Source of the DNA: Dethiosulfovibrio russensis
GTDB lineage: Bacteria; Synergistota; Synergistia; Synergistales; Dethiosulfovibrionaceae
NCBI RefSeq assembly: GCF_021568855.1
Contig: NZ_JAKGUG010000013.1
Span: 1-64,000, forward strand
DNA: 64,000 nucleotides
Direction of reading: 5' to 3'
A program made the position numbers and the translations under genes. Position 1 is the stretch's first letter, and each line of letters opens with the position of its first letter. The notes under the pieces were generated by a model that made no database searches, was not told the origin of the DNA, and saw only the letters and a program-made list of their open reading frames with translations. Shown piece by piece: positions 1 through 9,085 of the stretch.

Positions 1-93
1 GAGGAGATACGGTTCCAGATCTCCGGCGACCACACGGCCTCGGACATAGACGCTGTTCTGGATATCCTCAGGGAGTACAGGGATAAGAGGTAG
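1..93 (+). CDS. PLP-dependent alpha-oxoamine synthase-like protein, C-terminal fragment
   Basis: Only the last 30 codons are in the window, ending in TAG. The fragment reads IRFQISGDHT followed by an Asp-Ile-Asp helix. This resembles the C-terminal end of glycine C-acetyltransferase (2-amino-3-ketobutyrate CoA ligase) and related fold-type I PLP enzymes, where an IR-x-Q-x-S-x-x-HT segment is common. Other class I/II or class V aminotransferases cannot be excluded from so short a piece. The active-site lysine lies outside the window. No terminator is evident after the stop codon. Confidence 0.45.
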   Translation, partial: EEIRFQISGDHTASDIDAVLDILREYRDKR

Positions 94-112
94 AGGAGGC
101 CGGCTATCGTCG

Positions 113-171
113 TTTTACCCTATGACGGTTCGGTAAAAATTACGATGTAAAGCGAGGGCCTTCGATGTAAT
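113..171 (+). promoter_or_regulatory. Putative control region of the HtrA protease gene
   Basis: The 107-base gap before the protease gene holds an inverted repeat, TTTTACC at 113-119 and GGTAAAA at 132-138. It also holds three GTAA-type boxes, at 133, 147 and 167. The word CGATGTAA occurs at 143-150 and again at 163-170, exactly 20 bases (about two helical turns) apart. Such same-face direct repeats are typical of OmpR-family binding sites. No convincing -35/-10 pair was found, so the promoter itself is not placed. Confidence 0.35.
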
Positions 172-200
172 TTATACGTAGATATTTCGGAGGTGATCTC

Positions 201-1598
201 ATGAGAAATGTAAAAAGTATCACGATGAGAGTTGTTTTTTCAGCTTTGATGGCGGTCGTCCTTTCCTTGTCCGCCGTGTCTGCCCAAGCTCAGGACGTCT
301 ATACGGGCAACCCCGTGGCCGCCATATTCGAGCAGGCTTCTCCCGCGGTGGTCAACATAGACACGGAGGCCATGGTGAGGCAGAGCGTGTCTCCCTTCGG
401 GGACGATCCTTTCTTTAGGGAGTTCTTCGGAGAGAGGTTCAAGGAGTTCTCCAGGATGGTCCCTATGAGAGGGAAGGGGTCCGGTTTCATCGTCAGCGAG
501 GACGGCAAAATCCTTACGAACAACCATGTCGTGGCCGATGCCGATACCATAACGGTAACTCTCTCGGACGGCAGGACATTCGACGCCAAGATAGTTGGTA
601 AAGACCCGACCTTCGATCTAGCGGTTTTGAAGATAGAGGCGAAGGATCTTCCGATCCTCGAGTTGGGAGACTCGGAGACCACCAAGGTCGGCGAGTGGGC
701 CATCGCCATAGGGAATCCACTTGGCCTGGAACATACCGTCACAGTGGGAGTTGTCTCGGCCAAGAACAGGAGCATCCACGCCAGGAACTTCAACTTCGAC
801 GGTTTCATACAGACCGATGCGGCCATAAATCCCGGCAACAGCGGAGGCCCTCTTTTGAACATGGACGGCAGGGTTATCGGCATAAATACGGCTATAATCC
901 CTTACGCCCAGGGCATAGGATTCGCTATACCGGTGAACATGGCAAAACAGGTCATGGACGATATAGTCCGTTACGGCAAGGTCAGGAGAGGTTGGCTCGG
1001 AGTCTATATACAGCCGGTAACGAGGGACTTCGCCGAGGCCTATAAGCTCGATGGAACCGACGGGGCCGTAGTCAGCGACGTGGTTCCCGATTCTCCTGCG
1101 GCCAAGGCCGGCTTGAAGAGGGGAGACGTCATTATCTCCATCGACGGAAAGAAGGTCAAGGATCATCAGGATTTCGTTATGAAGGTCCGTCATCGTATGG
1201 CGGGAGACGAGATCGCCCTGAAGGTAGTTCGCAGGGGAGAGGAGAGGACCTTGAAGGCCAAGCTTACCGAGGTAGACGATACCGCCGGATTCGGCGAGGC
1301 GTCCGAGTTGGGAGAGATCGACATACTCGGGGTCAAGGTGGCAGTCATCACAGGCCAGCTAAAGGATAAATACGATCTTCCGTCGGAAGACGGTCTGGTG
1401 ATACTGTCGGTCGAGGAGCGGTCCTCCGCGGCTATGGTCGGACTGAAGGAGGGAGACGTTATCCTGGAGGCCAACGGCCATTCCCTGAAGACCCCCTCCG
1501 ATCTTGGCAGGGCCCTGAAGAACGAAAAGGGCAATGCGGTATTGTTGGTGAGAAGGGACGGAAGGACCACCTTCATATCCATATCTCTGAGGCGTTAG
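201..1598 (+). CDS. degP: Periplasmic serine protease, Do/HtrA family
   Basis: The 465-residue protein starts with a signal peptide (basic MRNVKS, a hydrophobic stretch to about residue 28, cleavage likely after AQA). The trypsin-like domain carries the full triad: H109 in TNNHVV, D139 in TFDLAVLK and S214 in GNSGGP. Two PDZ domains follow, at about 265-355 and 370-460. The family degrades or refolds misfolded exported proteins. The length and two PDZ domains fit Do/DegP rather than DegS. The ATG follows a clear GGAGGTGAT site. The gene is monocistronic and convergent with the response regulator gene at 1666-2358. The choice between degP, degQ and mucD names cannot be made from sequence alone. 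Confidence 0.95.
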   Translation: MRNVKSITMRVVFSALMAVVLSLSAVSAQAQDVYTGNPVAAIFEQASPAVVNIDTEAMVRQSVSPFGDDPFFREFFGERFKEFSRMVPMRGKGSGFIVSEDGKILTNNHVVADADTITVTLSDGRTFDAKIVGKDPTFDLAVLKIEAKDLPILELGDSETTKVGEWAIAIGNPLGLEHTVTVGVVSAKNRSIHARNFNFDGFIQTDAAINPGNSGGPLLNMDGRVIGINTAIIPYAQGIGFAIPVNMAKQVMDDIVRYGKVRRGWLGVYIQPVTRDFAEAYKLDGTDGAVVSDVVPDSPAAKAGLKRGDVIISIDGKKVKDHQDFVMKVRHRMAGDEIALKVVRRGEERTLKAKLTEVDDTAGFGEASELGEIDILGVKVAVITGQLKDKYDLPSEDGLVILSVEERSSAAMVGLKEGDVILEANGHSLKTPSDLGRALKNEKGNAVLLVRRDGRTTFISISLRR

Positions 1599-1605
1599 AG
1601 TGAGA

Positions 1606-1644
1606 AAAAGGAAGGGGCTCCAAAAATCGGAGCCCTTTCCTTTT
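1606..1644. terminator. Bidirectional intrinsic terminator
   Basis: A near-perfect 16-base stem (1606-1621 with 1629-1644, one G-T pair) is flanked by A-rich and T-rich ends. It can stop transcription from both the protease gene (+) and the convergent response regulator gene (-). Confidence 0.85.
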
Positions 1645-1665
1645 GATTTTATCTATATCGACGAG

Positions 1666-2358
1666 TTAGCTGCATTCACTGCACTGGACCTTGTAGCCGA
1701 CGCCTCTTACCGTTACGACTATGGAGTCCATCTTGTGTTCTCTGAGCTTGTCCCTGAGGTACTTTATGTGGACGTCGACCACGTTGCTGGTTCCGTCGTA
1801 TTCCTTCTGCCATACCTCGGATATGATCCTCTCTCTGCTGAACACCTGGTTGTCGTGGCGCATGAGGATCTCGAGAATATCGAACTCCCGTCTTCTGAGG
1901 GGCACGGAGGTTCCGTCGACTTTGCATTCCCTCGCCACAGGATCCAGTATGAGTCTGCCGCAGGTGAGGAGAGGCCTATGGCACTGAGCGCTTCTCCTTA
2001 TGAGAGAATGTACTCTGGCGATGATCTCTCTTCCGTCGCAGGGCGAGGCCACGTAGTCGTCGGCCCCTCTCTCAAACATAGCGACCAGGTCGTCCACGGT
2101 CTTATCGGCCGATATTATCAATATGGGCAGTCCCATTCCACTTTCCTTGTTGAAGTCGACCAGGTCCATCCCGCAGTTGTCCTCAGCGTCTTTTCTGTCT
2201 ATTATGACGCAGTCGTACTTGTTGGACTTCAGCATCTCCAGGCCCTCCTCTGGATCGCTGATGCGGACTACGGTAAACTCTCGAGATAGATCGCTGAACA
2301 GATTCTGGCTTTCACCGACGCCTACGTTGTCCTTATCCCCTATCATAAGAATTCTCAT
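1666..2358 (-). CDS. OmpR-family response regulator with atypical receiver
   Basis: This 230-residue protein has an N-terminal receiver (about 1-118) and a C-terminal winged-helix DNA-binding domain (about 130-225) ending in the typical VRGVGYK wing. The phosphoacceptor aspartate is present (D54 in VIIDRKD) and so is the switch serine (S83). The usual acidic pair near the N-terminus is reduced to MIGDKD. The conserved lysine of the KP motif is replaced by serine: DDYVASPC has S105 where K is expected. No histidine kinase lies beside it. The ATG is preceded by AGGGGTGG. A possible -35/-10 pair (TAGACA, 17 bases, TTTAAT on the minus strand near 2410-2440) overlaps a GTGT...ACAC inverted repeat. 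Membership of the OmpR family is clear; phosphorylation-dependent signalling is doubtful. Confidence 0.9.
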   Translation of the reverse strand: MRILMIGDKDNVGVGESQNLFSDLSREFTVVRISDPEEGLEMLKSNKYDCVIIDRKDAEDNCGMDLVDFNKESGMGLPILIISADKTVDDLVAMFERGADDYVASPCDGREIIARVHSLIRRSAQCHRPLLTCGRLILDPVARECKVDGTSVPLRRREFDILEILMRHDNQVFSRERIISEVWQKEYDGTSNVVDVHIKYLRDKLREHKMDSIVVTVRGVGYKVQCSECS

Positions 2359-2493
2359 TTATACCACCCCTGAAAAAATAGTAGATTTCATAGATGCTAT
2401 CGCATCTTACGTGTATTAAAACACAACCACACTGCCTTGTCTAGAGTGAAAAAAGATTTTTGAGGGAGTTTTTTAGGGCTGCTTTTATAGTTC

Positions 2494-2522
2494 TTGTCCG
2501 TAGCCGATTCGGATGATACAAT
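2494..2522 (+). promoter_or_regulatory. Sigma-70-type promoter of rpsO
   Basis: -35 TTGTCC (2494-2499), a 17-base spacer, then -10 TACAAT (2517-2522). The expected start near 2529 gives an rpsO leader of about 80 nt. That leader ends in a small hairpin (CGAC at 2578-2581 with GTCG at 2588-2591) just upstream of the ribosome binding site. Confidence 0.7.
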
Positions 2523-2607
2523 TAGCGCACCCAAATCTAGGATAGCCCTTTAAGAGCTTTCGTGGATTAGGGAATTCGACGGTAAAAGTCGTTTAGAGGT
2601 GAACAGT

Positions 2608-2874
2608 ATGCTTTCCAAAGAAGAGAAGAACGTAATCATCGAGGATTTTCACTCCCATTCCACCGATACCGGGTCTCCCGAGGTCCAAGTGGCGATCCTT
2701 ACCAAGAGGATCAGAGATCTGACCGAGCATCTCAAGGTGCATAAGCACGACTTCCACTCCAAGAAGGGGCTTCTTACAATGGTCGGACGTCGTAGGAAGA
2801 TGTTGAGATACCTCAGGAACAAGGATTTCAACAGATACAAGACCCTTATCGAGAGGCTCGGCCTGAGACACTAA
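2608..2874 (+). CDS. rpsO: 30S ribosomal protein S15
   Basis: The 88-residue product matches S15 along its length: MLSKEEKN start, the [17 protein letters not shown] segment, [15 protein letters not shown] and [12 protein letters not shown]-like basic helix, ending in GLRH. The ATG at 2608 is chosen over an in-frame GTG at 2599 because the AGAGGTG site lies 6 bases before 2608 and S15 proteins begin M-x-S/T-K-E. S15 binds 16S rRNA early in assembly of the small-subunit platform. It often represses its own translation through a structured leader, which could apply here. The gene precedes pnp, the widespread rpsO-pnp order. Confidence 0.97.
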   Translation: MLSKEEKNVIIEDFHSHSTDTGSPEVQVAILTKRIRDLTEHLKVHKHDFHSKKGLLTMVGRRRKMLRYLRNKDFNRYKTLIERLGLRH

Positions 2875-2900
2875 AAAAGAGTCAAAATTCGAGGTCTGAA

Positions 2901-2940
2901 ATGCGGAGACGATTTAAATCGTCTCCGCATTTTTCGTCTT
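2901..2940 (+). terminator. 15-bp perfect palindrome between rpsO and pnp
   Basis: Positions 2901-2930 form a perfect 15+15 base inverted repeat, followed by TTTTCGTCTT. It can act as a terminator of rpsO with partial read-through into pnp. It is also long enough to be a double-strand RNase processing site, as known for the rpsO-pnp gap in enteric bacteria (analogy only). Confidence 0.75.
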
Positions 2941-2997
2941 TTATGTGGTATGCTTATCCAGATCGAAAGGGATGGAAAAAACAAGGAGGAAATTTTT

Positions 2998-5247
<2,250 letters not shown>

Positions 5248-5248
5248 A

Positions 5249-5707
5249 ATGGAGATACGTATCCCCGTGGTACGGGAAGGGGAAGCCTTAAGGCTTCCCC
5301 TTCCCGGCTATGAGACGAATGGTTCCGCCGGTATGGACCTGATAGCGGCGGAATCTGTGGTGATCCCTCAGGGAAAATGCATGACGGTGGGAACCGGAAT
5401 CAGAATAGCGGTTCCCGAGGGGTTCGAGGCCCAGGTCCGACCAAGAAGCGGCCTGGCTCTCAAGAGAGGTCTGGTGGTTCCGAACTCTCCCGGAACCATA
5501 GATTCGGATTACAGAGGGGAGCTCAGGGTAATAATGATGAACCTGGGAGATAGTCCCTTCGAGGTGGCCGTAGGCGACAGGATCGCCCAATTGGTGATCG
5601 CTCCAGTCGCGAGAGCCTGCTGGGAGGAGGTCGCTACTCTGGAATCCACCGATAGAGGCTCCGGTGGATTCGGTAGCACCGGCATCTCGATCCCTTCGAG
5701 GAAGTAG
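5249..5707 (+). CDS. dut: Deoxyuridine 5'-triphosphate nucleotidohydrolase
   Basis: The 152-residue protein has all five trimeric dUTPase motifs: GSAGMDL (25-31), RPRSGLALK (64-72), GTIDSDYRGE with catalytic D85 (82-91), GDRIAQLVI (109-117) and the C-terminal glycine-rich RGSGGFGSTG (136-145). It hydrolyses dUTP to dUMP and pyrophosphate, keeping uracil out of DNA and feeding thymidylate synthesis, for which thyX lies further along the window. Its ATG is one base after the pnp stop with only a weak ribosome binding site, so translation is probably coupled to pnp. Confidence 0.97.
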   Translation: MEIRIPVVREGEALRLPLPGYETNGSAGMDLIAAESVVIPQGKCMTVGTGIRIAVPEGFEAQVRPRSGLALKRGLVVPNSPGTIDSDYRGELRVIMMNLGDSPFEVAVGDRIAQLVIAPVARACWEEVATLESTDRGSGGFGSTGISIPSRK

Positions 5708-5780
5708 TAGAGTAACGGGGACATCAAGGTCCCCTCTAGAGTTAAAGGGCCTGGTCGGTCCTTGGAAAGGCAGGTAGGAA

Positions 5781-7673
5781 ATGTATCGTTTTTCCGGTCC
5801 CGCCGGGCAGCTTCTCGAGTCGGAGAAGGCTGTCGTCGGCGATATCTTAAAGGAATGGAAGCTTGAAAAGGGAGCTCTCGCGGCCAAGGTGAACGGAGAG
5901 GAGCTGGATCTCGACGTAGAGGTCTCCTGCGACGCCTCGGTGGAGCCCATTACCTCCGATACCGAAGAGGGTCTGGAGATATTGAGACACTCGACCGCCC
6001 ATCTTTTGGCCCAGGCAGCCACAAGGCTCTTCCCGGGCGCCGTGGTCGCCATAGGTCCGGTGATAAAGGACGGTTTCTACTACGATATAGAGTTCAAGGA
6101 GCCCATCTCCGAGACGGATCTGCCCGCCTTTGAGAAGGAGATGCGCAGGATAGTCAAGAGGGGAATACCCCTGAAGCGTCAGCGAGTCTCCAGAGAAGAG
6201 GCCATAGAACTCTTCAAGGAAAGGAAGGATCCCTATAAGGTCGAGATACTGGAGGGGATAGACGACGATTCGGTCAACCTGTATTGGCAGGAGGAATACG
6301 TCGATCTCTGCCGGGGACCTCACGTTCCCAACACCAGGGTGCTTCAGAACTTCAAGCTTCTCTCCGTCGCCGGTGCCTATTGGAGAGGCGACGAGAACAA
6401 TATCATGCTTACCCGTATATACGGAACCGCCTTCGCAACGAAGGAGGAACTGGAGGCCTACGTCACCAGGATGGAGGAGGCCAAGAAGAGGGATCACCGC
6501 AAAATAGGCCGTGAGCTGGGTTTGTTCTCTCTCCACAAGGAAGGCCCGGGGTTCCCGTTCTTCCATCCCAAGGGCATGGTGGTCATAAATACCCTGATAG
6601 ACTTCTGGAGCAAGGTGCACAGAAAGAACGGCTACGATCAGATAAGGACTCCTCTGATTCTGAACAGAGACCTTTGGATACAGTCGGGGCATTGGGATCA
6701 CTACAGGGAAAACATGTATTTTACCGAGATAGACGATCAGCCCTACGCCATAAAACCTATGAACTGTCCCGGAGGGATCCTGGTCTATAAGTCGGATCTT
6801 CACAGCTATAGGGATCTTCCCCTCAGGCTCGGCGAGCTTGGAATAGTCCATAGACACGAGAAATCCGGAGTGTTGCACGGTCTGATGAGGGTCCGTTGCT
6901 TTACCCAGGACGACGCACATCACTATTGCACTCCCGATCAGATCAAGGACGAGGTCTCCCTGATCATGGACATGGTGGACTACATATACTCCGAGGTGTT
7001 CGGCTTCAAGTTCCACGTGGAACTGTCCACCAGGCCGGATAACTCCATGGGTAGCGACGAGATGTGGGAGTTGGCCGAGAGATCTCTGAGAGAGGTGCTG
7101 GAGGAGAGGGGAACTAACTACGTTCTCAACCCCGGAGACGGAGCTTTCTACGGTCCCAAGATAGACTTCCATCTGGAGGACTGCATAGGTAGGACCTGGC
7201 AGTGTGGGACCATCCAGCTCGACTTCCAGATGCCGGAGAAGTTCGACGTCACCTACATAGGCTCGGACGGGAAGGAACATCGTCCTGCTATGCTCCACAG
7301 GACCATATTGGGAAGCATCGAGCGTTTCCTCGGCATACTGATAGAGCATTACGCAGGGGCCTTCCCCTTCTGGATCGCTCCCGTTCAGGTGAAGATTCTC
7401 GCAGTAGGGGAAGACCACGTCGATTACGCCAAGGATTTGAAGGCATTGCTCCAGGATCGGGAATATAGGGTTGAACTGGACTGTCGGGACGAAAAGCTCG
7501 GCAGGAAGATCAGAGATGCTCAGATGGAGAAGGTTCCCTTTATGCTGGTCGTCGGAGACAGAGAGCTGGAGACCGACACCGTCTCGGTCAGAGATCGGTC
7601 CGAAGGGGATAAAGGATCCATGAGCAAGGAGGATCTACTGGAGCTGCTTAAAGGGCAGTTCTCCCCCTTATAG
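5781..7673 (+). CDS. thrS: Threonyl-tRNA synthetase
   Basis: A 630-residue class II synthetase of normal length. It has an N-terminal TGS domain (1-58), an editing domain with the HSTAH motif (H70, H74), a catalytic core with zinc-ligand C329 in NCPGG, motif 2 (RHEKSGVLHGLMRVRCF), motif 3 (HRTILGSIERFLGIL) and a C-terminal anticodon-binding domain. The ATG follows AGGTAGGA. It charges tRNA-Thr and clears mischarged Ser-tRNA-Thr. The 73-base gap after dut has a GGGGAC...GTCCCC hairpin (5717-5734) without a T tract, and no T-box signature was seen. It precedes the infC operon, a neighbourhood seen in many bacteria. Confidence 0.98.
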   Translation: MYRFSGPAGQLLESEKAVVGDILKEWKLEKGALAAKVNGEELDLDVEVSCDASVEPITSDTEEGLEILRHSTAHLLAQAATRLFPGAVVAIGPVIKDGFYYDIEFKEPISETDLPAFEKEMRRIVKRGIPLKRQRVSREEAIELFKERKDPYKVEILEGIDDDSVNLYWQEEYVDLCRGPHVPNTRVLQNFKLLSVAGAYWRGDENNIMLTRIYGTAFATKEELEAYVTRMEEAKKRDHRKIGRELGLFSLHKEGPGFPFFHPKGMVVINTLIDFWSKVHRKNGYDQIRTPLILNRDLWIQSGHWDHYRENMYFTEIDDQPYAIKPMNCPGGILVYKSDLHSYRDLPLRLGELGIVHRHEKSGVLHGLMRVRCFTQDDAHHYCTPDQIKDEVSLIMDMVDYIYSEVFGFKFHVELSTRPDNSMGSDEMWELAERSLREVLEERGTNYVLNPGDGAFYGPKIDFHLEDCIGRTWQCGTIQLDFQMPEKFDVTYIGSDGKEHRPAMLHRTILGSIERFLGILIEHYAGAFPFWIAPVQVKILAVGEDHVDYAKDLKALLQDREYRVELDCRDEKLGRKIRDAQMEKVPFMLVVGDRELETDTVSVRDRSEGDKGSMSKEDLLELLKGQFSPL

Positions 7674-7681
7674 AGAAAAAC

Positions 7682-7710
7682 TTGCCTAAAACGGGATGTC
7701 GTGGTAACAT
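7682..7710 (+). promoter_or_regulatory. Promoter of the infC operon
   Basis: -35 TTGCCT (7682-7687), 17-base spacer, -10 TAACAT (7705-7710), immediately after thrS. Transcription would start near 7717 and give a leader of about 165 nt before infC. Confidence 0.65.
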
Positions 7711-7716
7711 CTCTCA

Positions 7717-7883
7717 AGTCACGATGTAGAAAAGAAGGGGATCCCCTCACCTGGCGACGCTTTTAGCAGTTGTCTGGTTCCAGTCGAATCATCGCGCCTT
7801 AGGGCGTAGTGTATTTCGTACTTTAGAGGGGGCCGTAGTCGGTCCCCTTTTTTTACGCCAATCATTCACGGAGGTGAACCGTT
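7717..7883 (+). promoter_or_regulatory. infC leader RNA with attenuator-like terminator
   Basis: The leader holds several potential hairpins (for example CGCC/GGCG near 7796-7807). It ends in an intrinsic terminator: GGGGGCC at 7828-7834 pairs with GGTCCCC at 7841-7847, followed by seven Ts. The stop lies about 30 bases before infC, downstream of a good promoter, so it cannot serve an upstream gene on that transcript. In Bacillus the infC-rpmI-rplT leader is attenuated by L20; the same gene order here makes an L20-type leader likely. Conservation with the known L20 leader was not tested. Confidence 0.6.
7828..7854 (+). terminator. Leader terminator upstream of infC
   Basis: Seven-pair stem with one G-T pair, six-base loop and seven Ts. 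It lies inside the leader and is probably conditional; it may also back up termination of thrS. Confidence 0.75.
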
Positions 7884-8453
7884 ATAGCTAAGAAGCTTTC
7901 TGACGAGCCGAGAGTCAACGAGGAGATAACCGCACGAGAGGTCCTGGTTATAGACGATCAAGGTGGAAAATTGGGAGTCCTTCCCATAAGCGAAGCCCTG
8001 GATCTGTCGGCAGGAAAGGAACTGGACCTGGTGGAGGTGGCTCCGGGAGCCAAGCCGCCGGTCTGCCGCATCCTGGATTACGGTAAGTTCAGGTATCAGC
8101 AGCAGAAGCGGGAGAAGGACGCTCGTAAGAAACAGAAGACCCAGACTCTCAAGGAAATGAAGATGCGTCCGAAGATCGACGAACACGATTATAACTTCAA
8201 GACCAAGGCCATTAGGAGTTTCCTGGAGAACGGTCACAGGGTGAAGGTCTCCATATTCTTCAGGGGTAGGGAGATGGCGTTCCTGGATCGCGGTAAGGAA
8301 GTGCTGGACAGGGTAGCCAAGGACTGCGAGGACCTCGGTAAGATGGAGGGCTTTCCCCGTATGGAAGGACGTTACATGCGGATGATGATGACCCCGGTCC
8401 AGCAGAAAGAGGTCAAAAAATCCCCTAAGAGCGAAAGCGATCAAGGGGAATAA
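7884..8453 (+). CDS. infC: Translation initiation factor IF-3, ATA start
   Basis: The 189-residue protein covers both IF3 domains: the N-terminal LSDEPRVNEEITAREVLVID segment and the C-terminal RNA-binding domain (RPKIDEHDYNFKTKAIRSFL). Reading upstream in frame, the first stop is TGA at 7875. Between it and the conserved N-terminus there is no ATG, GTG or TTG. The ATA at 7884 lies 7 bases after a strong GGAGGTG (7870-7876) and gives the residues expected just before LSDEPRVN. The only standard start, TTG at 7971, would delete 29 residues of the N-domain. IF3 rejects non-standard start codons, so such a start gives autoregulation, as known for AUU in E. coli infC. Confidence 0.93.
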   Translation: MAKKLSDEPRVNEEITAREVLVIDDQGGKLGVLPISEALDLSAGKELDLVEVAPGAKPPVCRILDYGKFRYQQQKREKDARKKQKTQTLKEMKMRPKIDEHDYNFKTKAIRSFLENGHRVKVSIFFRGREMAFLDRGKEVLDRVAKDCEDLGKMEGFPRMEGRYMRMMMTPVQQKEVKKSPKSESDQGE

Positions 8454-8497
8454 TAAAAGTCGTATAAAACGGTATTCTAATATAAGGAGGAGCTCCT

Positions 8498-8695
8498 ATG
8501 CCTAAGATGAAAACCCACTCCGGCGCTAAAAAGCGTTTCTCTTTCACCGGAACGGGAAAGGTATCCTATAAGAAATCCGGTCGCGCTCACAAGCTCAAGA
8601 CGAAGAACGCCAGTCGCCTTCGTCGCCTTCGTCAGGACGGTATCCTTAACGACACTTTGACCGAGACGATGAAGAAAATGATGCCCTACGCCTAA
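8498..8695 (+). CDS. rpmI: 50S ribosomal protein L35
   Basis: A 65-residue very basic protein with the L35 pattern MPKMKTHSGAKKRF at the N-terminus and KNASRLRRLRQ in the middle. ATG follows AAGGAGGAG. A ten-base palindrome, AGGAGCTCCT (8488-8497), overlaps the ribosome binding site and may locally shield it. Part of the infC-rpmI-rplT operon. Confidence 0.97.
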   Translation: MPKMKTHSGAKKRFSFTGTGKVSYKKSGRAHKLKTKNASRLRRLRQDGILNDTLTETMKKMMPYA

Positions 8696-8725
8696 CGGCG
8701 ATTTCGTAACGAGAGGTGAAGAACG

Positions 8726-9085
8726 ATGCGTGTTGCTGCTGCCAGCTCTAGCGATAGAAAACGCAAAAAGCTGTTTTCCATAACTAAAGGTTATTTCGGA
8801 AGAAAGAAGAACGTCTATCGTCGTGCCAGGGAGGCTTTCCTCCACTCACTGACCAGAATGTACGCCGACAGGAAGCTCCGCAAGAGGGATTTCCGTCGTC
8901 TCTGGATAACCAGGATCAACGCTGCGGCCAGAATCAACGGCATGAACTACAGCAATCTGATCAACGGCTTGAAGAGGTCCGGCGTGGAGGTCAATCGCAA
9001 AATGCTTGCGGACCTGGCCGTAAACGACATGCCCGCCTTCGAGGCCCTAGCCGTCAAGGCCAAAGAGGCCTTGAACCAGGCGTAG
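8726..9085 (+). CDS. rplT: 50S ribosomal protein L20
   Basis: The 119-residue product matches L20: the basic N-terminal extension ([22 protein letters not shown]) and the globular part with [19 protein letters not shown]20 nucleates large-subunit assembly and in other bacteria represses its own operon by binding the leader. Here the leader at 7717-7883 is the candidate site. The stop TAG overlaps the first base of the next gene's GTG, so transcription continues into ktrB. Confidence 0.97.
   Translation: MRVAAASSSDRKRKKLFSITKGYFGRKKNVYRRAREAFLHSLTRMYADRKLRKRDFRRLWITRINAAARINGMNYSNLINGLKRSGVEVNRKMLADLAVNDMPAFEALAVKAKEALNQA

Noticed and set aside
1600-2289. 229-codon + strand open frame after htrA
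   Set aside because: It runs through the terminator and is antisense to the response regulator, which has clear receiver and winged-helix domains.
5708-5780. T-box leader before thrS
   Set aside because: Only a small hairpin without the T-box sequence AGGGTGG or a specifier stem is present, and there is no terminator.
5847-7418. 523-codon minus-strand open frame
   Set aside because: Antisense shadow of thrS, whose catalytic motifs are intact in the + frame.
7971-8453. IF3 starting at TTG 7971
   Set aside because: It would remove the conserved N-terminal part of IF3 and ignores the strong ribosome binding site at 7870-7876.
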